A stretch of 64,000 nt of DNA from Prorocentrum cordatum. Taxonomy: Eukaryota > Sar > Dinophyceae > Prorocentrales > Prorocentraceae. The stretch is taken from assembly GCA_963575745.1 (NCBI GenBank), contig CAUYUJ010016138.1:540926-604925 (forward strand), read 5' to 3'. The position numbers and the translations under genes are program-made. Each line of letters begins with the position of its first letter. Position 1 is the stretch's first letter. Shown here piece by piece: positions 21,728 through 33,108 of the stretch. Under the pieces are notes generated by a model. The model saw nothing but the letters and a program-made list of their open reading frames with translations, ran no database searches and was not told the DNA's origin.

Positions 21728-23000
21728 GCAGGGGGCGGCGGATCGAAGACGCCTACGGCGAATTACCGCCGCCCCCTGCCTTCTGGAATCACCCATGTGG
21801 CCGCCTGCGTGGCCGAAAGTTGGGCTTGAGCTTGGCCTAGCTATCGGACCACGCAATCCCCGAGTGGGTTTCGAAAGCCTTCGGGGAACATGAAGTCGGG
21901 CGAGCTATCGGACCACGTTGTTTCCGAGCTTTCGGGCCTCCTGGAGGACGTCTTGAAGGGTCTTGGGCCGTCTTGGATGCCCTTCGCGGGCCTTTTGGGC
22001 AGTCTAAGGCCATGTTCAAGCCATCTGGGGCCGTCTTGGGTGCATCTTCGGGCCATCTTAGCCGTCTTGACGGCCATCTTGGGCGTCTTGGAGGCATCTT
22101 GGAGGCCATCCTGGCCGTCTTGGACGCCATCTTGGGAGTCTTGGGGGGCATCTTGGGCCGTCTTGGCGTCTTGTTGGGGCCGTCTGGGGGGCCTCTTGTG
22201 CCGTCATGGGGCCATCTTGGATGCCTCTTGGGGGCTCTTGGGACGATGTTCGGGGCCTCTTGGGCCGTTTTGGGCAGTCGGAGAGCTGAATAGAAGAAAT
22301 CGCCAAAATCCTTCAGCAACCTAAGGACAATCAATGATTTTGTCCCTGTCGGTCCTTCCTGGAGGACGTCTTGGAGGGTCTTGGGCCGTCTTGGAGGCCT
22401 CTGGCGGGCCTTTTGGGCAGTCGTAGGCCATCTTGAGGCCATCTTGGGCCGTCTTGGATGCATCTTGGGGCCATCTTAGCCGTCTTGACGGCCATCTTGG
22501 GCATCTTAAAGGCATCTTGGAGGCCATCTTGGCAGTCTTGGAAGCCGTCTGGGGCTTTTTGGGGGCCTGTTGGGCCGTCTTGGGGCCTTCTTGGGGCCGT
22601 CTTGGGGACCTATTGTGCCGTCCTGGGGCCATCTTGGAGGCTTCTTGGACATTCTTGGGGCGATCTTCATGGCCTCTTGGGCAGTCTTGGGCCGTCGGAA
22701 GGCCGAAAAGGAGCAGAAGCCCAAACCCTTCAAACACCGCAGGAAAATACATGATTTTGACCCTGGAGGTCCTCTTCGAGGCTTCGCGGGCCGTCTTGGA
22801 GGTCTCTGGGCCGTCTTGGGCCGTCTTAGGTGTATATTGTGCGAAGTTGGAGGCATCCTTGGCTCTCTTGGGCCGTCTTCGAGGCCATCTTGGACCATCT
22901 TGGGCGAAGGTGGAGGCCATCTTGGCCCATCTTGGCCATCTTGGACGGAGCCGAAAAACCCTTTGCAACCACCTGTTATGCATCTCTGCGCGCCCTTCCG
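21728..23000. repeat. Composite element A, copy 2
   Basis: The head is a perfect 14-bp stem, GCAGGGGGCGGCGG (21728-21741) with CCGCCGCCCCCTGC (21766-21779), around a 24-nt loop with GACGCCTACGGCGAAT. The conserved head then runs to TCGGGGAACAT (21893). Two rounds of GGCCGTCTTGG array follow, each with the spacer ending in AATnnATGATTTTG (22270-22340 and 22690-22760). The tail at 22935-22965 again has a CTTTGCAACCACCT block. Confidence 0.8.
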
Positions 23001-23107
23001 GGTGGCCGGCGGGATCGGCCGAAGCCCCAGGGGGAGCTCTTTTGGAAAAAGAGCCAAAACCAACAGCGAAAGGATTCAGCACGCCGGGCACCCTTGTGGT
23101 AAGCTGA

Positions 23108-23680
23108 CAGGGGGCGGCGGATCGAAAACGCCTACGGCGAATCACCGCCGCCCACTGCCCCTTTGGAAGCGCCTCTATGGCCGACAGCTGGGCCAGAGCT
23201 TGGCCAAGCTATCGGGCCAGTTCCCCGAGTCGGTTTGGAAAGACTTCGGGGAACGCATGGGGGAGCAAGAAGAGGAGGAGGGGGAGGATGAGGAAAACAG
23301 AGGAGGCGGAGGAGCAGGAGGAGGAGGAGCAGGAGGAGGAGGAGGAGGAAGAGGAGGAGGATGAAGAGGAGGAGGAGGAGGAGGAGGAGGCCTCTTGGGC
23401 GCCTCTTGGGGCACTCTTGGGGCCTCCTGGGAGATTCCTGGGGACCTCTTGGAGGGTCTTGGGGGGCCTTTGGGCGCTTCTTGGGGGCCTGGCTTGTCTG
23501 CTGCCGTCGGAAGCCGTCTTGGGGGCCTGTCTGGGTCGTCGTGGGGCCCTCTTGGGGCATATCAGGGGTTCTGACAGGCCATCTTGGGCGTCTTGGAGGC
23601 CTCTTGGGCCGTTTTGGGGCCGTCTTGGGGGCCTTTTGGGCCGTCATGGGGCCATCTTGGAGGCCTCTTGGGGTGAAATT
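23108..23680. repeat. Composite element A, copy 3
   Basis: Same head, with its hairpin stem carrying one mismatch (23108-23152) and the TCGGGGAAC landmark at 23246. A (GAG)n patch at 23270-23395 and a shorter array to 23680 follow. Confidence 0.8.
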
Positions 23681-23924
23681 CGTTCATATCACCGTTATAT
23701 CGTCATATACCGCTAACGTATCGGCTCAGGTATTGGCATACCTACCGCGCTGCTCTCTGCACAACGCCCAGGAAAAGGAGTAGCTAAGCTCTTGATCCTT
23801 CGCCTTTGCCTACGGACTCAGGTCTATGATCGACCCTTCGGTCGCATCCCTATACACACAGGTTACCAGCGTATTATTTTACGCCTTTCGCCGTTGCGAC
23901 TCGCGTCATCGCTGACCCCGCCGC
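23681..23924. other. Leader of the gag-like ORF
   Basis: Lower-GC stretch (CCGTTATATCGTCATATACC) unlike the array before it. It could be a transposon leader or part of an LTR; I found no second copy to prove an LTR. Confidence 0.35.
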
Positions 23925-25677
23925 ATGGCAGTACCCCCCTCGGGGAGCAGTGCCTCTATGCGCGCGGCGTCTTCGACATCGCGTGGTCGCGACGACAATA
24001 AGGAGAGGGCGAGAGAACCCTGTGATACTCATTTCCCCTTCTCAGGAGAAGGAAGCACCGCCTCGCTCGCGGGTGCCCTTGGCGACCTTCTACCAGACTC
24101 TCCGCTGCAGCCGCTTCCCGCGCGCGCGGAACCTGATGCGTTCGTTGGGACGCGTCCTGGCGCCGCCTTTGATCGTTCTTTTGTGCCGGTGGGAACGCCT
24201 GCAGTTGGCCTCGGGGTCACGGCTGGATTCGCCTCACGCCCCTCCTCTTTTCCTACCTTCGTTCATGAACGTTGTGTCAGCGGGAACACCCGCTGCGGCG
24301 GCGCCACAGACAACGCTTTCGCGCGCCCCCGCCGCTCTGCTAAGGTCACATCACCCACCAACGCGTCTGCATCCGAGCATGCGCGCGTCAATGGAGATCT
24401 CGCGGGACGGACATGTCAGCGAAAAGGCACCAGAATGGTATCACACCCGTTCTCACAGTAGGGACAATAGCAGCAGCCCCTTTCAGAGGCGCTCCCGGCG
24501 AAGCTCCCAGCGGCGCGATATTGCACCGCATGAATCGCCGTCATCCAGTGAGTTGGCCGAGCTTCGAGACCAGGTTGAAATTTACACGACCCAACAGTTG
24601 TCGGATTTTGCTGCGCAGACGGCCACACCAAGGCAGGAGCTACACCACGCCCTTGTCTTGGTCGACGCTTGGGTCGCGGAAGATCGATCGATCCTCACCT
24701 TGGTCCAGTATCAAGTCGACCGCGCGGAGTCACACCGCGGTTCCGATCTCATTGCAACCCAGACGCTTCACGGCTACCTCGTTCGAGCGGAGGCGCAACT
24801 CGTGAGCGCCAGGGACACCGGCACTGCCGCCGTCAGGACATTTACACGACGAGCTCCTGACAGCGCGGCAGGTTCCAGCTGCTGAGGTACGTGGGGCAGC
24901 GGACCAACAATTCGGCGATGACCTCATTGCGCTCCGTGATCACGTTGATGTGACCACTGCCAACCTCCACTCCCAGCATACCACAACCACGTCCGAGTTG
25001 CACGGCAATCTTTGCACTGCCGATGTGGTTGTTGCTCAACGTATTGATGCATCAGAGGGACGTGTGCCAGCGCTTGAGAACCGAGTTTCCACGGCCGAGC
25101 AGCAGTTACGTGAATGCAGGCTGCACTGGCTGAGTTGCATGCTGTACGGTCCCAGACTGGCCAGCTGGGCACCCCGACTTCGGTTTATGATTCCGCCCTC
25201 CTCGCTGCCGAAATGGCCGAGGTAAGGAAAGCGGCGGACCACATGCAGTTACGACCCATTCAGATATCCCAAGGAAGAGACGTTGAAAAGGCACGGGTGG
25301 AGGAAGTCCTCACCCGATTGGAACTAGAGCGCGAAACACACAACCGACGATTCCAGGACCTAGAGCATTGGGTGGACCGGTACTCCCGGCGAACTTATGA
25401 CACCAATGGCGAGGTACGTGGTCTACGACAAAGTGTCGAGCAGTTGCAGAACGATCTCACGACCACCGAAGCCACTATGAAGGCTCACGCTAGCGACGCC
25501 CAGATCCGTTGCCCTTCGCAACCGCCACGCCCCACCACCGACAGTGCCCCGACCCTCGCCGATGGCAGCATCCGTTCAGGACAACCGCGACGTACGTCAC
25601 CAGGAGCTGCTTCTGCAGCAGCTTCAACACAGACACGTCGCGTACGCCGCACTGGCGTGAGAGGACACAGGAAGTAA
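23925..25677 (+). pseudogene. Coiled-coil gag-like protein, three frameshifts
   Basis: ATG 23925 opens a Ser/Ala/Pro-rich N-terminus. The sense moves to a second frame near 24415 (EWYHTRSHSRDNSSSPFQ, then SSSELAELRDQVEIYTTQQL), to a third near 24830 (HDELLTARQVPAAEV, ENRVSTAEQQLRE), and back near 25110 (LAAEMAEVRKAADHMQL, KARVEEVLTRLELERETH, HWVDRYSRRTYDTNGEV, VRGLRQSVEQLQNDL). The joined stretch is about 580 codons: a disordered N-terminus, a long helical coiled-coil region and a Ser/Thr/Pro/Arg-rich tail. That architecture resembles retrotransposon gag or ORF1 proteins, but there is no zinc knuckle, protease, integrase or RT next to it. It could also be a host coiled-coil gene. The frame pattern says this copy is not functional as it stands. 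Confidence 0.5.
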
Positions 25678-26447
25678 AATCCCCGTGGCCTCCGCGAGGC
25701 CCAACCCAAGCCTGACTCCGCGGCAACGGGCGGGGTTGGGGGCGAACACGGGGTCCAACTGAAGGGTTCCATTGCTTTGTCCCGTTACCAGAGTAGGAGT
25801 AGGTGCTACAGTGGGGACGAGCATTAAGACACCATCTGCTACTTGTCAGGGCAACGCGACCAAACGATCAAGAGACGCCTGGGGGATCGCAGCTCTCCAG
25901 TGGAAACTGGGGGATTAGTCCGGTTTCTTCGTCGTCGCCGTTCAGGCCGCCAGACCGCAGCCAGCGGCCAGGACGAGTAACAATCATCTGTTGGATCGAC
26001 CCTGCCCAAGTTGCTGTGTAACCGTTCCCTGCGGACGTCAAGAATCAGCTTCATTCAAGCTGCCTCGGCTCCCCCCCCTGTCGAAATTCGCGGGCGGACG
26101 TTCAGGGTAATGAAGGTTCTTGCGAGGGTCTCTTGGCGCCGCGTCCGTACTGTTGAAGGGGGAGAGTTTTGGGAAGGACGAGGAGGCTTCGCCGCAGTAC
26201 CCCGCCAGAGCGCCTCTCTTCCAGCATGCTCGGCGCTCGGGGGTTGTTCACCCATCCTTCTTGGGCGCTTATTCCACGCACCACGCAGGCACCGAGACAC
26301 GACGCGGAACGAGTAGGCCGAAAGAGTGCTGCGTAGGTGGAAGTGGCGACTGGGACGGGGCACCGGATCATATCATACATGAGCGCGCTCATGTCCGCTC
26401 CGGTCGGAGACCTGCGCTCAGCGTGGAGGAGGGGGAGGAGAACTTTC
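25678..26447. other. Non-genic stretch
   Basis: No gene or repeat copy recognised. Confidence 0.45.
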
Positions 26448-26712
26448 GTTCCAGGCTCCAGGCACGAAGGGAGGATGAGGAGGAGGAGGAGTCCCGAGGG
26501 AACGTGTCTTGGCGCGTCGCTCTGCCCACCACGATTCGGCGCGACACGCTCAGCACGCCCCAGCCCCCGAGACTCGCCCCGTGCCTTTCCTGGCACCCCC
26601 CCGCCCTGCGAGGCAGGGCGGCATGCGATGCGTTTGCAGGGCACAGCGGGGCGCTGGGGCCGTCGCCCAGACACGCTAAGCAACAACTCCCGACCCTTAG
26701 GCTGCAACTCAA
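26448..26712. repeat. Dispersed repeat family B, copy 1
   Basis: Aligns with 32673-32998 along its length: CCAGGCTCCAG..GAAGGGAGGATGAGG, GGCGCGACACGC, CCTTTCCTGGC, GCGAGGCAGGGCGGCATGCG, TTGCAGGGC, CCCGACCnnnnGGnTGCAA. Gaps and substitutions show old, independent copies. Confidence 0.8.
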
Positions 26713-27182
26713 TAGCAACTCGTGGGGGGGGGTTGTGTGTGGCTTCAGGATCCTACAACTAGAGCACTTCACGTGCGCTAGCGTCTGGTAGTCCACGAGA
26801 CGATTCGCACCTGGCCTAATCCCGCTTAGTCCGGCCTAGTTCCAGGCTTGATCTGGCCCAATCCGGTTCCACGGTCCTTGGATCCGGCGCAATAGCCTTT
26901 AATCGTTCTGCCGAAGACTTGCAATGATACGTTTCTTAAGGACTGTATGTTAGTGTTGTGCCTCGCTGTTGTTCATGGGAGAAAAAAACGCGGTCTCGCG
27001 GACCAGGCCCCTGGGCCGCGACTCCGCGGCCACACGGCGGGTTTTCACGGATGGCCCGCGTGGACGTACCTGTACGACCGCGTATCCGCGGGATCGCGCC
27101 CCAGAATCCGGACCGAGAGGGCGCGGATATGGATTGATTATCGGCCGCATCGTGTTCTTGTTCCTCGTCTCTGTCCCTTCAG
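26713..27182. other. Non-genic stretch before the FkbH-like exon
   Basis: Contains CGCGGCCnnnCGGC palindromes and ends in a pyrimidine-rich run, TCTCTGTCCCTTCAG, that reads as an intron 3' end. Confidence 0.45.
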
Positions 27183-27300
27183 CGGTGTCGCACCACAGGA
27201 TGGCCGCAGAGCTGCAGCTCGGCCTCGCCTCCTTCGTCTTCCTCGATGACAACCCAGCGGAGGTGGAGGCCGTGCGCGCCATGCTCCCTCAGGCCACCGC
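27183..27300 (+). CDS. Orphan exon of an FkbH-like HAD-superfamily protein
   Basis: The reading SHHRMAAELQLGLASFVF continues as LDDNPAEVEAVRAMLPQ. The DDNPxE..xVR..LP block is the hallmark of the FkbH-type HAD domain, which loads a glyceryl unit from 1,3-bisphosphoglycerate onto acyl carrier proteins in polyketide pathways. LAxELnLGLdSFVF before it is typical too. The exon is preceded by a pyrimidine tract and CAG (27182), and similarity ends near CTCAG at 27294, followed by GC, a donor that dinoflagellates use. No other exon of the gene is visible within several kb, and a LINE-like element starts 380 bp downstream. It is a lone exon of a gene with large introns, or a fragment. The function of the full protein is inferred from family only. 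Confidence 0.6.
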
Positions 27301-27679
27301 CGCGATCTTTGTCGGAGGATGCGGGGCGAGACGGATGGCGTACAGCCAGGACGCTGAGATTCGGCGGCGCGTCAGGAGGGGAAGACCCCCGGCGCATTAA
27401 GATCAAGTCAGGACGGAGGTTTTTCACAGTTTTCCACGTCTGGGGCCCTCGCCGCGCCCCGGGACCGTCAAGGCACGACTCAGGATGAAAGGCCGGGGAG
27501 TGGGTCGAGACCTCTGGGCTACCGGGGTTGACGACGTGAAGAGAACCCGATGTCTTGTGTCTGGGACGGCAGAGGAGGCTGGCCTTACCAGAAGGCTCAG
27601 AAGGCGTCCGGCCTGTAAGCTTCAAACGGCTTCTCAGCGCCTTTCAGAAGGATTGCACCCCTGAAGGAAAGATCGACGA
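27301..27679. other. Intergenic or intron sequence
   Basis: No recognisable feature. Base composition falls in GC toward the element starting at 27680. Confidence 0.4.
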
Positions 27680-28129
27680 ATGTTTGATGCCCTGGAGTTG
27701 ACCCAATACGAAAAGATCGGCAGAATGTTTGATACTATGATGGAGGTGCAGAGAGACATGGCATCAGTGAAATTCCTCGCAAACTCAGCGAACGGAACAG
27801 CAGAAGCGGCAATGGAAACAGCGACCAGCTTGAAGGAAGACATCAACAACATGAAACTCAAAGATGACAAGCTGAAGAGTGATATCAATACGCTGCGGAA
27901 CACGATGCAGCAGAGCACCATAAAGGTTGGTGTACCTCCTCAGGTACGGGTCCCAGACCTCCACGACAGCGTTCGGGAGTTGCAAATGATTGCAACAGGC
28001 TTGCAGGAAACCCAGGACGAGGAGGACATTCTCAAACAGGTAAATCAACTTCTCATTGATCTGGGAGCTCGAAACAAATACGCAGAAATCCTCGGTTCAC
28101 GGACCCTTCTTTGGTATGGTTCATTTTAA
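27680..28129 (+). pseudogene. ORF1-like coiled-coil protein of the second LINE
   Basis: ATG 27680 opens 149 codons: MFDALELTQYEKIGRMFD, then a helical Lys/Asp/Asn-rich coiled coil (SLKEDINNMKLKDDKLKSD) and VRELQMIATGLQETQDEED. Past the predicted end, another frame reads FFGMVHFKSIA, like the last strand of an RRM-type fold seen in many ORF1 proteins, so a frameshift near 28090 probably truncated it. It may bind the element RNA. An unrelated host coiled-coil gene is the alternative. Confidence 0.5.
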
Positions 28130-28989
28130 ATCAATAGCATAAAACATGTGGTTCTTGAATGGTGTTTCCCAATCAACCGATACATCTGTTTATGGTACAG
28201 ACAGCGTTTCAAAAGCAACGATACAAGGGCAAGGCGCAGTATGGACAAATATATGGGTAAAGCAAAGATCTTCTTGCTCATTGACGGCAAGGGCTACAAG
28301 TAGGAACACTTCTATCATAAAGTGGAAGGGGAGGGCAGTGGAGTTGAAGGGAAGGGAATCGTTACATTGGAGGAGGTGGAGGGGCAGTGATTGCAGTACG
28401 AAGGAGAAGGGAGAACCGTCCAAGAGGCAGTGCAGTCTTCTATGGCGACGTGGAAAAGCAAGCGGGCGGAAACCACAGACGAGGATTTGTGACCATACCG
28501 GCAGACAAGGCTAAACTATGGAAGCATTTGTAGAAGTGCAACCCCTGCACTTTCAGTTTTGGAAGGGGAAGGACGAGGAGGCGGAAGGACGCAAGAACCA
28601 GTGAGTATCTGGCGACGTGTTTTTTTGCATGTTTGTGCATTTAACGATCTTCAGCAAGGTGAGGGACCGAAGAGAATACATATTTTCTCAAATAATGCCA
28701 AGTCGTTTAAATCAGACGGAGGAGTGGCGGTCTCTTGAGGTAGCTCCAGGGGTTCTCATGGGATGTAGTTTTGTTTTGCGAAACATGGAGGGACGAACCA
28801 CGGAGTATTGGGAATTGGACGGTGGAAATATTTTCTTTGGTTGTGGGTGGGAGGAGAATTCCAGACTAGTGGGCCCCTGCTACACCGTAAGTGGGCGGGC
28901 TAGAGTGGCAGCGTACAATGTGTGAGCGAGCGGGTTCTGACTGCGAGCGTTGAGCTGCATGCTGTCTTGGTCTGGTTGATCGTTGTATC
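28130..28989. other. Unresolved region between ORF1 and endonuclease
   Basis: AT-richer, purine-rich on the + strand, with frames that break every 60-120 codons. Probably the 5' half of the endonuclease and inter-ORF sequence, too decayed to read. Confidence 0.4.
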
Positions 28990-29575
28990 TTTTTTTCGCA
29001 GCAAGTACTCGGATACAAAAGTATAGGAGGTAAATACGACACTCTCGGAGTTAAGCGCGCAGGTCATACCACAAATGCCCACGTGATCATCGGGGGCGGC
29101 TTCAACGCAGAGGTGGGCGTACCAGAAGATGACGAAGCACATGCAATATGCCCACATGCTTTGAAAAGTGCAATTGCAGAGGTCGGCTAGTCAAACATTG
29201 GGCCAGGATGGAGGGCATGATTTTGACGAAGACTTTTTCGAGAAGGCCGAGGCTAACCGTGCAACATTTGTGGGGACAGACAAGATACCGAAACAATTGG
29301 ACTGTATACTCGCTGGTCGTTGCCCGCAGGCTTGTTTGGCTGATGCGCAATCGACCAAATCCTTGAACTTTGGTTCAGACCGTCGTGCTGTTCGCGATAC
29401 TTTCTGGTTTCGTCCTGCCCCTGGGACAGATGACGCCGCCGGCAAGCCAGGCAATGGCAACTGGAAGCACACCAACGTTGAATATCGGCCAGGTTGGTTC
29501 TTGGAGCAAATTGTTTCGAAGATGGGGGACCCGAAGCTATGCAACAGTAACTATTGTGGACGACAGGTGCAATGA
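28990..29575 (+). pseudogene. Endonuclease domain fragment of the second LINE
   Basis: HVIIGGGFNAEVGVPEDDE (about 29080-29130) matches the GDFNA catalytic block with Asp changed to Gly. QLDCILAGR (29295) matches the IDYILV strand. LNFGSDRRAVRDTFWF (29360) matches the SDH block with His changed to Arg. Frames differ between the first and the later two motifs. Two catalytic changes and a frame break make it inactive. Confidence 0.75.
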
Positions 29576-31620
29576 GTTGGAGGCTGCGGTGCGCGAAGCA
29601 GCCAAGGAAGCAGCACCGATGTCGACGAAATCGAGCAGGAGGGACAAACAACATTACAACCTTGATAAGTTGATTTCTGATTGGGGGAATGTAGCCCCTC
29701 AGCGGTCGTCCGAAAGACTGGCCATCAGCAAACACATCAAGAGGGATGTTGCGCGGATGCGGAGACAGCAACAGAGACACCGAGTTAGTAATTTGCGGGT
29801 GGAAGTTAAATGGATGAGACGCATACCGCGGGCGAGATCGAGTCGGAAACGGGTTTTTGCTTGCAGAAGTTGTAGACGCGTCCCGGAAAGTCCACCAGGA
29901 GAGACAAGCAAATGCGGACGTTCTTGCAGTTATTCACGAAGACCCGTATTGGGCAACGGGGCCGCAAATTCTGCAGGTCGCAAAGGGCGAGTGCATGCCG
30001 CCATTCACGCGCGGTGAGATTCGCCAAGTCCAGACATTCAAGGGCGAAATCAAGATATTCAAAAGAAGGAAGGCCATGGTTAGGGCAGGCACACAAGAGC
30101 GAAGTGCTGAAGAATGGTGGAGACGCCCTTGCAGAGATGATCGTCATCTTGTTCAATGACATTGTTGGTTTTTTTTGCACAGGCGCCAAACAGTTGGGGG
30201 GCAATAGTCCATGATTTTTTCAGAGGACGGCGACCCTCGCTTGCCTGGTACGCATCGTTCCATTACGGTCGTGCCGTTACTGCACATCGTTTTCATCAGA
30301 TTACTTCTGCGACGCTGGGCGCCAATCTTGGACGCGGCACGCTGCGTTGATCAACAGGGTTTCGTGCGGATTGCAGCGCTGAGGAGCAAAGTCTTCCGCG
30401 CGCTGTTTCAGGTGACTGGTGATGAGTCGGGGAGGCCGTTGAGGATTGCGCACGAGAGTTCAAAAAGCGTTTGGCAGCATGTCGCTCGACAACATGTGGG
30501 CAGCGCTATGGAGACAGGGAGTGTTAAGGCCGTACGTTGCACTGTAGCAAAAGATATAGCATCAAACCAGACTGGTGCATCTCGATAAGTCAAGCCGCGA
30601 GCTTTGCATTAGAAGCGGTTCAAAACAGGGGAACCGTTTGAGTCTTGTGTTTTTAACGATGTGCCGGAAAGTATTCTTCGGCCGTTGATTGCGTCGTGGG
30701 CGAAAAAGTTCATGCGGCTTCTCGCTGGGTGGTGAGTGGTTGACAAAGTTGCGTTCTGCAGACGATGCGCTGTTGTTGGGCAGTATCTCGCCGGGTCTGA
30801 AGCGCATGCTTGCGGACGTGGCTTTGGCATGCGCGAGTTTCGGTTTGTCTCTGCGTTCCAGGAAAACCAAGATTCTGATGAACTTGCGGGCTAGCTAGGA
30901 GCGGTGAGGCGGGTGACAGTCGCGCCATGGCCAATGGGACGCACATTGACTTGTTGAAGCGCGACTCGGCCGCTAAGTGGTTGGGTAGGCGAATATGTTT
31001 TCAGGATTCGCTGAGCGGAGAGCTGGACAACAGGATGCACCCCGCATGGAGGATTTTTCAGTTTTCGAGGACGAAGTTACACATTCGAATTGCCCACTTC
31101 GTTCGAGGCTGTGGCTGTTCGACCCCTTCGTCATCCCGCGCGCACTACACGGCGCAGATTGCTGGACGCTGACGGCCGACTTGGACTGGAGGTCAATCAA
31201 AAACGAGCGCCACATGCCACTCTTAGTTGTGGGTTTTGAGGAGGAGGAACATGCGCGACTTTGATCATTCGTTGTCGCGCGGTGATTATGGAGGGGGCAC
31301 AGAGGAATATTTTGATACATGGGCTGGGTGGATATCACGCACAGTCTGGGATATCGAACGACGCCTGGAGGATGTTGGATTACACAGTGCAGGGCTCGAG
31401 CGTGGAAGTTGGCAGGGAGACCGCTGTCGAGCGATGCACACAAGTGGCTTTACAAGGTGCCGTGGTGGAGCCCAGGCCGGGCCCAGAGCAAGAGAGGCCG
31501 CAGCCGGCGCCTTGCAACGAAGTGGGCCGACGGCTTCGTTGACGCGCGCGTCCAAAGTTGGACAAGCGCGGCCCTGGGCCCGAAGGGTGGGCTGAATTTG
31601 AAAGCCGGTTCACCTCGCAC
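29576..31620 (+). pseudogene. Reverse transcriptase and C-terminal domain of the second LINE
   Basis: In changing frames: linker DDRCNELEAAVREAAKEA; ECMPPFTRGEI; SEVLKNGGDALAEMIVIL; EDGDPRLPGTHRSITVVPLL (30222); LDAARCVDQQGFV; a degraded motif A region; SKQGNRLSLV (motif B, QGDP changed to QGNR); WLTKLRSADDALLLGS (motif C, about 30733); GLSLRSRKTKILMN; SAAKWLGRRICFQDSL; DPFVIPRALHGADCWTLT; and RRLATKWADGFVD near 31510. The Asp pair of motif C survives, but at least five frame changes are needed. Confidence 0.85.
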
Positions 31621-32475
31621 TGAACATTGAGTTCCCCTTCGCCAGTTTGTCCTCGCTGCCGTAGGCGGGCCCGCCTGCCTGCGCGCAGTGCGCCGCCATC
31701 CCTTTGATTTTGGCCAGTCCGATTGCGCGGGGCGCGGGTCGAGCCGGGCGCGCCCCTGATTTCCCCCCCTGGCGCGCCATCGAGAAATTACGGAGCAGTT
31801 TGGGTTCTGAAGGGGTTCGCTGTTTTTGGGGTTCTTCCATAGTTGTTCCTGCGGCGCTCTTCGCTCGTGCTTCCCAGGCGCTTCTCAGATACAAAAACGG
31901 GATTCGTTCCGTGCTTCGCCTTCCCTGTGTCGCGGCAGAAAATCACGACTGTGGTTTCTCCATGTTTGGGGGTCGGGAGCTCTGAGTGGGGCCCCAGGAC
32001 TGTGACAAAGAGGCCGCGTATAAAGATCCAGCATGGGGTCACGAGTTCTGTGGCCCCACGCATATGGACATTGGCAGCGTCGGAGGTCTGAGGATGAAAA
32101 GGAGGAGGCAGATGAGCAGCAGGAGAAGAACATGTAACCAATATGCTCCGTAAAAAAGAAGAAGGTCACATCGTGCAGTGGTTCCGGGGATAACAAAGCC
32201 GTCTGTCGCTTTAAGGCGCACCCGTCTTGTCCTCAGACGGTTCAGGTCATAGCCAGTCTTGGTTTGATGTTCGCTTCCTTGTTGTCGCATCAGGGCGATG
32301 TGCGTGTCTACTTTGCCAATGCACCAAGCCTCACCTCCGTGATTGGGACACCGTCAACGCGGACCGCGCTCTTGGTGGATTTGCAGCATGGTGCTCGAAA
32401 TTTGGATCGGGCACCCGCCGTATAGGAGAGCTTGGCGGAGGAATTTCTGCTTCCGCAGATGGTGGGGTGCGGGCG
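31621..32475. other. Non-genic stretch
   Basis: No gene recognised. Probably includes the 3' UTR of the second LINE. Confidence 0.4.
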
Positions 32476-32524
32476 GGAGGAGGAGGAGGAGGAGGAGGAG
32501 GAGGAGGAGGAGGAGGAGGAGGAG
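32476..32524. repeat. (GGA)n microsatellite
   Basis: Pure GGA triplets. Confidence 0.95.
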
Positions 32525-32672
32525 CACGGAAGGGCCCGGGGCTCCAGTCATTTGCGACAGAGGCCCGCATCTCTGTGGCCAGTGAGCAGTGATCGAAGGA
32601 AGCTTTGTTCGATACTGTGATGGGCCCATTGCCTTCTTGTGGTAGGCCGGGGCCTCAGCAATCCTCGGATCT

Positions 32673-32998
32673 CGTTCCAGGCTCCAGAGAGGAAGGGAGG
32701 ATGAGGAGGAAGAGGATGAGGCTCGCGATGGAGGAAATGGGTCCCGAGGGGGACGGATCTTTCGGTCGGAATCTTGGCTTAGCGTGTCGCTCCGCTCGCT
32801 CTGGCCCACCACGTCTCGGCGCGACACGCCATCTAAGTCCCAGTACCCGAAGCGTCAGCGCCCGGAGCCTTTCCTGGCCGTCTCGCCCCGCGAGGCAGGG
32901 CGGCATGCGAGCCGCTTGCAGGGCGAAGCGCGGCGCAGGGGCCCCGGCCGTGACACGCTGAGCAAAAGCTCCCGACCGCTCGGTTGCAAATCGAGGGT
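32673..32998. repeat. Dispersed repeat family B, copy 2
   Basis: Homologous to 26448-26712 with about 60 extra bases after the (GGA)-rich start. The GCGAGGCAGGGCGGCATGCG block is identical in both. Confidence 0.8.
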
Positions 32999-33069
32999 AA
33001 GTCCCGGGAGCCCTGTGTGTCCTCGAACTTTCACTCCCGGCGTGCCGCCCCGCAGCGCGGAGCGACACG

Positions 33070-33103
<34 letters not shown>
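33070..33103. repeat. (TA)n microsatellite
   Basis: Perfect TA run followed by CACACA. Confidence 0.95.

Positions 33104-33108
<5 letters not shown>

Larger units (their letters stand above)
27680..31620 (+). mobile_element. Second non-LTR retrotransposon, heavily decayed
   Basis: Domains appear in order on the + strand in changing frames: coiled-coil ORF1-like (27680), endonuclease (29070-29400), pre-RT linker (29550-29800), RT (30040-30900) and C-terminal domain (30960-31540). Motifs such as NGGDALAEMI, GDPRLPGTHRSITVVP, LRSADDALLLGS, HGADCWTLT and ATKWADGFVD are those of LINEs with an APE endonuclease and no RNase H. This is a different lineage from the 15-21 kb element. The stretch is visibly poorer in GC than its surroundings. 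Confidence 0.8.
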
